From an uncultured Victivallales bacterium (lineage in GTDB: Bacteria > Verrucomicrobiota > Lentisphaeria > Victivallales > UBA1829), in contig CAKUDG010000004.1 of NCBI GenBank assembly GCA_934644965.1, positions 106,564 through 170,563 of the forward strand: DNA of 64,000 bases, in the 5' to 3' direction. Of the stretch, positions 33,560 through 41,708 are shown one piece after another. Numbering within the stretch: position 1 is the first letter of the stretch; every line of letters begins with the position of its first letter. Below the pieces are notes generated by a model. The model had not been told where the DNA came from and searched no databases. It saw nothing but the letters and a program-made list of their open reading frames with translations. The translations under genes and the position numbers were made by a program.

Positions 33560-35512
33560 TTATGGCGAATCTTTTTTTTCAATCGGCAGGATCAGCGTGA
33601 ATGCCGCGCCTGTGCCGCCGGGAAGGTTCTCACACTGGATCCAGCCGTTGTGCCCCATGGCGGTTCCGTAAGCCATGGAAAGGCCCATGCCGGTTCCCTG
33701 TCCGACGGGTTTCGTGGTGAAAAACGGTTCAAAGAGGCGGTGTTTGACCTCCTTCGGGATTCCGGTGCCGTTGTCTTCAATCCGGATGGCGCAGTATTGG
33801 GCTGGAGGAAGGCTCTTGAGTTCGGCAGGCGGGTCCAGATGAATGCCGAGACGTTCCGCCGTCCCTGCCAGAATGATGATCTGGCGTTTTTTCAGCGGGA
33901 CCTTCTCCATAGCGTCTCTGGCGTTGAACATCATGTTGAGCAGTGCCTGCTGGAGCTGGACCAGATCCCCCTTCACCCGGATCTTGCCCGCTTCCTCATT
34001 GACGATTTTCACCCCGATTCCCGTGTTGATGGCATTCGGCATGAAAAGCGCGGCGGAGGATTTGACCAGTTCCAGAAGATGAAAGACGCTTTCATTGTAC
34101 TTGCCTTTCCTCGCGAAGCCGAGCAGCTGGGAGGTGAGTGTGGAGGCCTGGCCGGTAATCATGTCGATTTTGTCGAGATGGCGTTTGACGGATTCGTCGG
34201 TGACGTCGCACATATACTGGACAATGTCCAGATGTCCCTGAATGGCGTGGAGATAATTGTTGAAGTCGTGAGCGATTCCACCCGCCAGCTGGCCGATGGA
34301 TTCGAGCCGCTGCTTGTGGGCAAGCTGCATCTGCCATTCCTCGCGCTCCTGTTCCAGACGGCGTTTTTCCGTGACGTCTCTCCCGAAGACGATCAGCATC
34401 AGGTCCCCCGCCATGGTGACCAGTCCGATGGTGAATTCGATCAGAAGCCCGGTTGCGGGAATCCGGCTGGAACAGTTGATGTAATGGGATTCGTCTAGGG
34501 TTCCGGAGCTGGCGGGATCCAGCTCGAGAAGTTTTTCCCATTTCTTTCTGTCGACGCCGGTCAAAACGCAGAAATCCCTGCCCGCCATGTTTCCCCGGCG
34601 GATTCCGCAGAGGCGCCGGGCGGAGTAGTTCGCCTCGACAATGATTCCGTCCGTATTCATGATGATGATCATGTCGCTTGCTTTCTGCACAAGGATTCTG
34701 TACCGTTCTTCGGATTCCTTCAATGTCTGTTCCAGTTTTCTGGCTTTCCCGTAGGTGCCGAAGAAGGCGATGAGGATGTCGAGCGTTCTCCGGCTCTCAC
34801 CGGGGGTTTCATATTCGATCCGGGAGAGATAGAACGAGGCGATCAGACTCAGCCAGAAAATGAAGAAGCCTCTGGAGAGATAGGAGAGCGTGATCTGTTC
34901 CCACCACTGTTCCGTCCCCCAGAAGCAGACCGTGGAATACAGCACGCTGTCCAGCACCTGCACCAGCAGCAGAGAGCCTGTGACGCAGACAAGAAGATTG
35001 CAGCGCAGATTCCTCAGCCGCTGAAAGAAAATCGGGATCAGAAACAGGTCCAGTGTGAACGCCAGAACCGTCGCCGCCATTTTTTTGATGCTTTCCGTCA
35101 TCAGAATGGAAAGCATGTCCGCCGAGGAACTCTGGGAGACCACATAGCCTCCCCAGCTGGACTGCGATGCGGTCAGGCTTGCCAGATACGTGTAAAGCCC
35201 CAGTGCCGCCATCATCCCGATGATGAGGCGCTGTGCTTCCAGCGTGCCGTCTGTGATGTAGACCACCATCAGCGCCGCCAGGGAGGGAAGAAGAAGGATG
35301 CTGGAAGAAAGGTAGAAATCCAGACCCGTGATTCCCGTCACGACCTTCAGTTCCGCCGCGCCCACGATCTGCGTGAACACGAAGAGCAGACCCAGCGCCA
35401 TGTGGAAACCCGCCAGTCCGATGACTTTTTTCAATCCGTGCAGAATCAGGAGTCCCACGAAAATGAAGGTCATTTCCAGAAGCGCGAGTCCGATGCCGTA
35501 TGTGATTTCCAC
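33560..35512 (-). CDS. membrane sensor histidine kinase with PAS domain
   Basis: The N-terminal half (residues 1-235) holds about seven hydrophobic helices without a recognised sensor family. A PAS domain follows (about 270-385, EERYRILVQKASDMIIIMNTDG at its start). The phosphoacceptor is in SIGQLAGGIAHDFNN, with the N-box NMMFNARDAME and the ATP lid DNGTGIP...GQGTGMGLSMAYG. It is 650 aa and has no receiver domain; no response regulator is adjacent, so it is an orphan kinase. It lies in the same operon as ogt and nfo. Its target is unknown. Confidence 0.88.
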   Translation of the reverse strand: MEITYGIGLALLEMTFIFVGLLILHGLKKVIGLAGFHMALGLLFVFTQIVGAAELKVVTGITGLDFYLSSSILLLPSLAALMVVYITDGTLEAQRLIIGMMAALGLYTYLASLTASQSSWGGYVVSQSSSADMLSILMTESIKKMAATVLAFTLDLFLIPIFFQRLRNLRCNLLVCVTGSLLLVQVLDSVLYSTVCFWGTEQWWEQITLSYLSRGFFIFWLSLIASFYLSRIEYETPGESRRTLDILIAFFGTYGKARKLEQTLKESEERYRILVQKASDMIIIMNTDGIIVEANYSARRLCGIRRGNMAGRDFCVLTGVDRKKWEKLLELDPASSGTLDESHYINCSSRIPATGLLIEFTIGLVTMAGDLMLIVFGRDVTEKRRLEQEREEWQMQLAHKQRLESIGQLAGGIAHDFNNYLHAIQGHLDIVQYMCDVTDESVKRHLDKIDMITGQASTLTSQLLGFARKGKYNESVFHLLELVKSSAALFMPNAINTGIGVKIVNEEAGKIRVKGDLVQLQQALLNMMFNARDAMEKVPLKKRQIIILAGTAERLGIHLDPPAELKSLPPAQYCAIRIEDNGTGIPKEVKHRLFEPFFTTKPVGQGTGMGLSMAYGTAMGHNGWIQCENLPGGTGAAFTLILPIEKKDSP

Positions 35513-35633
35513 TGTTTCTATGCGCTCCTCTTACGGGTTGTCCTGCCGGGGGGGAAGGGGGGCTTTTCCCTCCCCTCTTTTTTCCCCTGTATGGCTGCTT
35601 CCTGTCGGTTTATGATTTTTCTTTCTGCTATTT

Positions 35634-36701
35634 TTATTTTGATGAAAGGCGTTCACGCAGAATCCGCGCCCTCAGGATGCCGCGGTCGCGGGAAGAGAGT
35701 TCCGCCGGGCCGTACTCCTGCTGCAGATGCGCGACCTGGATCTGGCGGAGAAGGTCGGCAATGTCTTCCTCCGCCAGATGATCAATAACTCCGAGCATGA
35801 CTCCGAGTCTCAGCAGAAAGAGCTGTTCAAGCGCTTCGTTCGAAGAGATCAGGAACGCGTGTTTCAGAATTCCGTAAGCCCGTCCGATTCTGTCGAGAAG
35901 CAGTTCCTCCTGTTTCCCCAGCAGAAGCGAGCGCGCCGCCCGTTCGCTGATGATGACACGGGATACAACATTGCTCAGTCGTTCGATAATTTCCCACTCC
36001 GATTCCCCCAGCGTGCTCTGATTGGAAATCTGATAGAGGTCCGCATTGACCGAGCTGCCTTCCCCGCGGAATCCGCGGATGGTCAGATGAAGCTGTCCGA
36101 GGGCATTGAGCAGCTGCTTCATCTGTCCTGTCATAGTCAGACCCGGCAGATGCAGCATGACCGATGCCCGCATTCCCGTCCCCAGATTCGTCGGACAGCT
36201 TGTCAGGAATCCCAGCGTTTCGTCGAAGGCGTACGGGATGTGTTCTGAAAGGAGATCGTCGAATTCATCCATTTCCCTCCACAGATTCTTCAGGCGGAAT
36301 CCGGGGGCGAAAAACTGGATGCGCAGATGATCCTCCTCATTCACCATGATGTTCTGGCATTCGCCACGCTTCATGACAAGACATTCCGTCCCGTCCTCCC
36401 GGTTGAATTCCGGGCTGATGCAGCGCCGTTCAAAAAGCAGATTCCGCTCATTCTGGGAACATTCGTTCATCCGGAGTTCCATCCAGTCCGTTTCATAATC
36501 CGGCAGATAGGTCTGGAGCGTTTCCGTCACGGAATCCCGGACCGCGGTGCTGACGGATGGATCCGCGTGCCCGGGAAAAGGAACTCCTTCAATATTCCTG
36601 GCCAGACGGATCCGGGTGCTGACCGCCACATCCGAATCAAACGGATTCCCCTCCAGCCATGGGATAGGGGTCCGGCAGAGTTCGTTCAGGTCCGCTTTCA
36701 T
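35634..36701 (-). CDS. mcsB: protein arginine kinase McsB
   Basis: A phosphagen-kinase-fold enzyme that phosphorylates Arg residues of proteins, marking them for ClpCP in Firmicutes. Diagnostic pieces are STRIRLARNIEGVPFP, MVNEEDHLRIQ (catalytic Glu and His), LTSCPTNLGTGMRASVMLHLP with the conserved Cys, RGFRGEGS, and SNQSTLGESEWEIIE. Length, 355 aa, is typical. Its start overlaps the mcsA stop by 4 nt, so the pair is coupled. No ctsR or clpC is next to it, unlike Bacillus. Confidence 0.95.
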   Translation of the reverse strand: MKADLNELCRTPIPWLEGNPFDSDVAVSTRIRLARNIEGVPFPGHADPSVSTAVRDSVTETLQTYLPDYETDWMELRMNECSQNERNLLFERRCISPEFNREDGTECLVMKRGECQNIMVNEEDHLRIQFFAPGFRLKNLWREMDEFDDLLSEHIPYAFDETLGFLTSCPTNLGTGMRASVMLHLPGLTMTGQMKQLLNALGQLHLTIRGFRGEGSSVNADLYQISNQSTLGESEWEIIERLSNVVSRVIISERAARSLLLGKQEELLLDRIGRAYGILKHAFLISSNEALEQLFLLRLGVMLGVIDHLAEEDIADLLRQIQVAHLQQEYGPAELSSRDRGILRARILRERLSSK

Positions 36702-37426
36702 GCGTTGTTCCGCTCCGATTTGTTTCCCGGTTCCTCTTCCTTTTCCTTCCGGGTGAGGTTTCCCAGCTGCAGCTTCAATTTCAGGATCTTGTCCCGCAGT
36801 TCCGCGGCAAGTTCATATTCTTCGCGGCGGATGGATTCCTTCAGATTCTTTTCCTGTTTCGTGATTTCTTTCCGGAGTGTCGCTCGGGTCCGGAATTCCT
36901 CTTCCGCCGCGCTTCCTTTTTCTGTCCCGCGGAAGGAAAAAGGAAGTTTCCCAGTGTGACGTTTGTCGCGGTGCATCTGAAGAAGCAGACCGGACAGACT
37001 CTCCCGAAAGACATTGTAACACTTCGGACATCCCATCCGGCCTGTTTTCTTCAGTTGGAGACTGTCCCAGAAACAATAAGGGCAGACCAGGCGCTCCTCC
37101 TTCTTTCCTTCTTTCCCCGTTTCCGGATCCTCATCCTCTGCCGCCGTTCCAATGCAGTCCGCAGAAGTTTCGTCCTCCGAACCGGGATCTCCCATTTTCA
37201 GCACCTGTGTTTTTTCGATTCCCTGCTGAAGCGTTTCCGCGGCAGCAGGCAGATTATGAGTCAGGTTGTAGATCATTTCGGGAAGGTTGAAATCCTTGAG
37301 TATGGGGGAATCCATGGCTTTTTTCTCGGCGCATTCGGCGCAGAGATGCAGGGTTTTCTTTTCGCTGCCGATCACTTCCTGAATGTGGAACGTAGCCAGA
37401 TTGATTTTGCAGATTTGACAAAGCAT
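36698..37426 (-). CDS. mcsA: McsA, activator of arginine kinase McsB (UVR-motif protein)
   Basis: 242 aa with the McsA layout: a first zinc site at residues 3-32 (MLCQICK...CAECAEKK), a second about residues 115-140 (CPYCFWDSL, CPKCYNVF), and a C-terminal UVR motif (SIRREEYELAAELRDKILKLK) that contacts Clp or Uvr partners. The linker between the zinc sites is acidic and longer than in Bacillus. The gene is first in the mcsA-mcsB unit. Confidence 0.9.
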   Translation of the reverse strand: MLCQICKINLATFHIQEVIGSEKKTLHLCAECAEKKAMDSPILKDFNLPEMIYNLTHNLPAAAETLQQGIEKTQVLKMGDPGSEDETSADCIGTAAEDEDPETGKEGKKEERLVCPYCFWDSLQLKKTGRMGCPKCYNVFRESLSGLLLQMHRDKRHTGKLPFSFRGTEKGSAAEEEFRTRATLRKEITKQEKNLKESIRREEYELAAELRDKILKLKLQLGNLTRKEKEEEPGNKSERNNA

Positions 37427-37739
37427 AAGAGGAACCTGCCCGCTTGAGAGTTTTCATCCTTTCGGGATTTCGTAGGTAAAGTAACGTTTTTTCCCCCGTT
37501 TTCAAATCCGTTTCCGGAGTTTTTTTCTGCTTCCGGAGAGGGGGTGGAGCCTGCTGGAAGAAAAGAGGGAGGGAGCGGGGCGGAGAAAAGCGGGAGAAGT
37601 CATTTTTCCCCTTGAAACTTGAAAGAATAATGAGGAGCGTTTGAGAGGGGGAAAAAAGGAATCCCCGGGAAAACACGCAGAAATGCTTTCCCGGGGAAAC
37701 ACGTCACAGCTGGAGCGGAGAATGGCTGCCGGACGGAAC
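37427..37739. other. intergenic region, guaA to mcsA
   Basis: 313 nt holding the candidate mcsA promoter (37478-37505). A TCCG/CGGA mini-hairpin followed by seven T is seen on the + strand near 37507-37527, without a gene to serve. No ORF is convincing. Confidence 0.4.
37478..37505 (-). promoter_or_regulatory. candidate promoter for mcsA-mcsB
   Basis: On the minus strand TTGAAA (37505-37500), 16 bp spacer, TACTTT (37483-37478), about 50 nt before the mcsA start. Nearly identical hexamers precede the Stn-like operon. Confidence 0.45.
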
Positions 37740-39044
37740 TTATTCCCATTCAATCGTTCCGGGAGGCTTTGCCGTGATGTCGTAAACCACGCGGTTGACT
37801 CCGGGAACCTCCTTGACGATTCTGCCCGCCATGCGGAAGAGGAGTTCCCAGGGCAGTTCAACGACTTCCGCGGTCACGGCATCGACGCTGTTGACGGAGC
37901 GGATCGCGATCACGTAGTCGTACGTCCTCTTGTGATCCTTCATTCCGACGGTTTTCACAGGAACGAAGATGGCGAAGGTCTGCCAGGTCTTGTGATACCA
38001 TCCCGAACGGAGGAGCTCTTCCGTGACGATGGCGTCGGCTTCGCGGAGGATGTGGAGCGTGGCTCTGTCGATGGCTCCGAGATGACGGACTCCGAGGGAG
38101 GGGCCGGGGAAGGGATGGCGGTCCAGCAGTTCCGAAGGCAGTCCGAGCAGACGCCCGACTTCACGCACTTCATCTTTAAACAGGCGTTCCAGCGGTTCGA
38201 CCAGCTTGAATTTCATATTCTTCGGGAGTCCGCCGACGTTGTGGTGGCTCTTGATGACTCCTGCCGGATTTCCGTCCAGAGGAATGCTCTCGAGAATATC
38301 CGGATAGATGGTTCCCTGTCCGAGGAAAGTCGCTCCGGTTTTTGCGGCGGCTTCCGCGAAAACGTCGATGAACTCGCTGCCGATGATTTTCCGTTTCTGT
38401 TCCGGATCGGTGACTCCGGCAAGTTTGTCGAGGAAACGGTCCGATGCGTCCACATAGACGAGATTCATGTTGAAGTTGCGCGCAAAAACCTCCTGCACCA
38501 TTTCCGGTTCGTTTTTCCGCAGAAGCCCGTGATTCACGAACACGCAGCTCAGACGATCCCCGATGGCTTTGTGAATCAGTGCCGCCACAACGCTGGAATC
38601 GACTCCTCCGGAAAGACCGAGCACGACTCGTTCCTCCCCCACCTGTTCCCGGATGTCGTTCACCGCTTCATCGATGAAATGTTCCAGATTCCAGGAGCCG
38701 CTGCAGGCGCATTCCTTCCTGCAGAATTCGCGGATTGCCTCAACATCCGTCATGGAATCGATCCGGACGCAGCGCAGATCTTTGAGCATTTCTCCTGCCG
38801 CGTTCACCGCGAGTTTCGGCAGCTTGAGATCCGCGAATTTTTCGATTCCCTTTGCGATTTCCCCGTTGAACTGATCCGCGCAGAAGATCAGCCCTGCGCT
38901 CTGTTCGGCCAGCACACGTTCCGGGCTGACGGTCCAGGGCATCACCATGGTATAGATATGTCCGGCCCTCACCGCGCGGGCGAGTTTCTGGATCTCGGTG
39001 CATCCGCAGTTCAGCAGGATGATGGTTTCCTTTGTCTGTTTCAT
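37740..39044 (-). CDS. guaA: GMP synthase with truncated, cysteine-less glutaminase domain
   Basis: It converts XMP to GMP using ATP. The ATP-pyrophosphatase domain is intact (LSGGVDSSV at residues 144-152, QGTIYPDILES, IKSHHNVGGLP), as is the C-terminal dimer domain ending DITAKPPGTIEWE. The N-terminal amidotransferase is only about 105 residues instead of about 190. The segment aligned with the nucleophile elbow GICYG reads AVNAAG (79-84), so the catalytic Cys is missing, and the half with the catalytic His and Glu is absent. Total length is 434 aa against about 510-525. The start is firm (AAAGGA ribosome-binding site). Direct use of ammonia, or a separate glutaminase subunit, is inferred. 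Confidence 0.9.
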   Translation of the reverse strand: MKQTKETIILLNCGCTEIQKLARAVRAGHIYTMVMPWTVSPERVLAEQSAGLIFCADQFNGEIAKGIEKFADLKLPKLAVNAAGEMLKDLRCVRIDSMTDVEAIREFCRKECACSGSWNLEHFIDEAVNDIREQVGEERVVLGLSGGVDSSVVAALIHKAIGDRLSCVFVNHGLLRKNEPEMVQEVFARNFNMNLVYVDASDRFLDKLAGVTDPEQKRKIIGSEFIDVFAEAAAKTGATFLGQGTIYPDILESIPLDGNPAGVIKSHHNVGGLPKNMKFKLVEPLERLFKDEVREVGRLLGLPSELLDRHPFPGPSLGVRHLGAIDRATLHILREADAIVTEELLRSGWYHKTWQTFAIFVPVKTVGMKDHKRTYDYVIAIRSVNSVDAVTAEVVELPWELLFRMAGRIVKEVPGVNRVVYDITAKPPGTIEWE

Positions 39045-39089
39045 GGGGTCCTTTCTATGCTTGTTTCTCCGGAAGAAATGGAAGAGACT

Positions 39090-39118
39090 ACAATAAATCT
39101 TTCTCCATGAAAAAACAA
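39090..39118 (-). promoter_or_regulatory. candidate promoter for guaA
   Basis: Minus-strand TTGTTT (39118-39113), 17 bp spacer, TATTGT (39095-39090), about 45 nt before the start codon. Confidence 0.4.
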
Positions 39119-39373
39119 CCCTCTGAAACGAAAAAAACGCGTCTCACGTGGAAAAAACAATGTTTTTTTCTCTTTTGCGGATTTGATTTTCCCTTCGGTG
39201 GAAGTATGATTGTGCTTGCCGTCGGAAGGAGTGTGCTTGGGTCCGCCTCTCTTCATCGCGGAGCCTGTGCTTCTTGTTGTGTCTGGCTCATCACGGGGAG
39301 GGGGGCGGTGGATCTTTTCCGGGATCTTCTTTTTCTTTCCCCGCTGGATTCACCTTTCCGGGGAAGGGGGCAT

Positions 39374-39411
39374 GGGCAAAGGGCCTGTGGGCAAAGTGTC
39401 TGTGGGCAAAG
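39374..39411 (+). repeat. 15-nt tandem repeat
   Basis: GGGCAAAG recurs at 39374, 39389 and 39404, each followed by a G/T-rich variable half. Three diverged copies; no coding context. Confidence 0.55.
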
Positions 39412-39636
39412 GGGGCGTGTCGGCTGTGAAAGAGCCTGGAGGAGAAGAATCCGGAAGGAACCCGTCTCCAGTAAGCGCAAGTTTGCTTCCGGGACGGCCC
39501 TGAAATGAAAACAGCGGAAGAAGACAGCGGAGATGAAGAAGCATTCTCCCCCGGACTCAGGCATCATCCATGCAGCCGGGGTCTTCTTCCTGGAAGAGGC
39601 AGAGCGTGAAGAAATAAGGAGAACGGGAGCGGGAAG

Positions 39637-41562
39637 ATGAAGTCTTTATTGTCTTTTGTCCATGCGCCGGAGACAACGGGTGTTCCTCCTTGCAATCCGC
39701 ACAGGGATTTGATGGAGATGCCTTCCGGTGAGATCCGCCATTACGGTTTTCGTCTTGCCGCGGGCGGCAGGGGAGGGGCGAAAAACTCCTCTTCCTCTTC
39801 CGCGGCGCAGGGAAGAGGAATTCCGGTGAACGTCGTTGCCAGAAGCCGGGACCGCGGCATGTCCTGGAGCGAGGAAATTCTGTCCGGCCCGTGCGTGGGC
39901 GCGATGGCGAGAAGTCCGTGGAGCGGGACATATCTGACACTTCTTCGAGTGCCGGATTCCATTTTCCGGGAGGAAGCTGCTTTTCTGGATGAGGGAAGTG
40001 CATATTCCGCTCTGCGGCTCTGTCCGGAAACGGGGGTATGGCTTTTCCGTTCGCAGTCGGATCCGGACGAGGGAGTGTTTGACAGGAAGAAAATATCCTC
40101 TCTTCCTCTGCATATTCAGCGTCAGCCGCTGGCGCTGAAGTTCCGCCGCCGCTGGGTGCTTCCGTTTGAGACATGGCATTCGGACGGCTTCCTGCACCCC
40201 GGAATCCTGTTTTCAGACGATGATGGAGAACACTGGGAACAACGTCTTCTTCCTTATCCTCCGATGCATGAAGTCGTCTGGCCGCACCGCGGCTGCCGCT
40301 GGCGCCAGCCGGGTTGTGAGCCGGTTGTGGCGGAACTGCCTTCGGGCAGACTCCAGATGCTGCTCCGGACGTCGACGGACCGTCATTACCAGTGCTTTTC
40401 CGATGACGGCGGGGAAAGCTGGACTCCTCCCGAACCTTCGATCTTCTACAGTGTCGCCACCATGCCGAATCTCGTGACTCTCCGCGACGGGCGGCTTCTG
40501 GCGGTCTGGAACAACAGCACCCCCCTTCCGGAATTCGATCATTCCCTTCAGACCGAACTCGGCCCCGATGAAAGAAACGGCCGATGGGAGGACGTCTTCA
40601 CCAATCGCGATGTCCTTCACGCAGCCGTTTCAGAAGATTCCGGGAAAAGCTGGATCGGATTCCGCGAACTCTTTCTCAATGAATGCCGCAATGACGGGGA
40701 TTTCCGGTGCTCCGGCGGCAGTTTCGCCTCTCTGGACAAAAGTGTCCACCAGAATCAGCTCCTGGAGCTGGGGGACAACAAAATTCTGGTGGCTTTCGGT
40801 CAGCATGTCCTCTGTCGGAAATTCCTGGTCTTCGATCTGAGCTATCTTTACGAAGAATCCCGTTCGGAGGACTTTTCCTCCGGTGCGGGGGCCTGGTCGC
40901 TCCAGCTTTATTTGAAAAGTCTTTCCGGCGGATTCCGGGGGGTCGGCGGGCACTGTGCCTTCAACCGGCGGCAGGGGGCGGCGCTGATCCCTCATCCGGA
41001 CGGTCTGCCGAGGGAAGTGCTCCAGATGGCCAGACATCCGGATCCGCGTCTGCTCTCCGAAAAGGAAGGCGCCGTCTGGAACTTTCCCGCCGGACGGAGC
41101 GGGAAACTGAACCTGAGGCTTCGTCTTCAGCCCGGCAGTGCCGGAATCCGTTTCTGTCTGACGGACCGCTGGTTCAATCCCTCCGACCCTGTGGTTCAGT
41201 ATTTCTCGCCTTTCGTATTCGAGCTCGATTCCGCGGGGAGAATCAACGGAGACACCTCCTTCCGTCTCCGGCCCGGGGAATGGACGGATCTGACTCTCCG
41301 CTGGAATCTGGATCCTGTTCCCCTTGCGGAAATCTTTCCTTCCGGCACGTCGTCTTGTGTCCCCGTACGCTCCCGGATCTGCCGTCCGCCGGAGGGAGAT
41401 CCGGTGACTTCTGCTGAAAAAAACGGGATCAGCTATATTCATTTCCAGTCGATGGCCGAGACGGCGGATCCTTCCGGCGTTCTTCTGGAGCGCATTGAAA
41501 AACTTCCGTGGCCTTCTCCGGATTCTGCGGACGAGGCGGCGGAAGGGGAAAATAAAATGTAA
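39637..41562 (+). CDS. sialidase-fold (BNR/Asp-box) protein, predicted cytoplasmic
   Basis: Four Asp-box motifs are visible: SRDRGMSW (near 70), SDDDGEHW (near 196), SDDGGESW (near 255) and SEDSGKSW (near 335). They indicate a six-bladed beta-propeller of the sialidase/neuraminidase superfamily. A C-terminal beta-rich region (about 440-610) resembles a carbohydrate-binding or LamG-like module. There is no signal peptide, which suggests action on imported sugars inside the cell, or secretion by another route. Length is 641 aa. True sialidase activity is not established; related enzymes act on other acidic sugars. GGGAAG lies just before the ATG. Confidence 0.75.
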   Translation: MKSLLSFVHAPETTGVPPCNPHRDLMEMPSGEIRHYGFRLAAGGRGGAKNSSSSSAAQGRGIPVNVVARSRDRGMSWSEEILSGPCVGAMARSPWSGTYLTLLRVPDSIFREEAAFLDEGSAYSALRLCPETGVWLFRSQSDPDEGVFDRKKISSLPLHIQRQPLALKFRRRWVLPFETWHSDGFLHPGILFSDDDGEHWEQRLLPYPPMHEVVWPHRGCRWRQPGCEPVVAELPSGRLQMLLRTSTDRHYQCFSDDGGESWTPPEPSIFYSVATMPNLVTLRDGRLLAVWNNSTPLPEFDHSLQTELGPDERNGRWEDVFTNRDVLHAAVSEDSGKSWIGFRELFLNECRNDGDFRCSGGSFASLDKSVHQNQLLELGDNKILVAFGQHVLCRKFLVFDLSYLYEESRSEDFSSGAGAWSLQLYLKSLSGGFRGVGGHCAFNRRQGAALIPHPDGLPREVLQMARHPDPRLLSEKEGAVWNFPAGRSGKLNLRLRLQPGSAGIRFCLTDRWFNPSDPVVQYFSPFVFELDSAGRINGDTSFRLRPGEWTDLTLRWNLDPVPLAEIFPSGTSSCVPVRSRICRPPEGDPVTSAEKNGISYIHFQSMAETADPSGVLLERIEKLPWPSPDSADEAAEGENKM

Positions 41563-41708
41563 AAGATGCTTTCTTTACCATCTCTTCTCCGTTTCCTCGT
41601 TTTTTCCCCCTTTTCTCCGGCTTTCAGAAATCTGCGAATCCGTTCCCATGAAAAGAGGAACAACGGGGAACAAAAGCGCAGGGAAAAGATGACGAGTTCA
41701 GAAAAAGA

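Larger units (their letters stand above)
39045..39636. other. divergent intergenic region, guaA and sialidase-like gene
   Basis: 592 nt. It contains the guaA promoter (39090-39118) and three 15-nt-spaced GGGCAAAG repeats (39374-39411). ORFs here are short, of biased composition and lack recognisable domains, so none is called. Confidence 0.45.

Noticed and set aside
37740..39044. Frameshift as the cause of the short GuaA
   Set aside because: The frame is continuous from a good ribosome-binding site through the linker; the missing part is internal to the amidotransferase half, and no remnant of it was noticed in the gap upstream.
37641..39110. 489-codon plus-strand frame opposite guaA
   Set aside because: Antisense of clear GuaA ATP-pyrophosphatase and dimerisation domains.
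39032..39508. 158-codon frame containing the GGGCAAAG repeats
   Set aside because: Starts inside guaA antisense, biased Gly/Arg composition, no domain; the repeat is better described as DNA.
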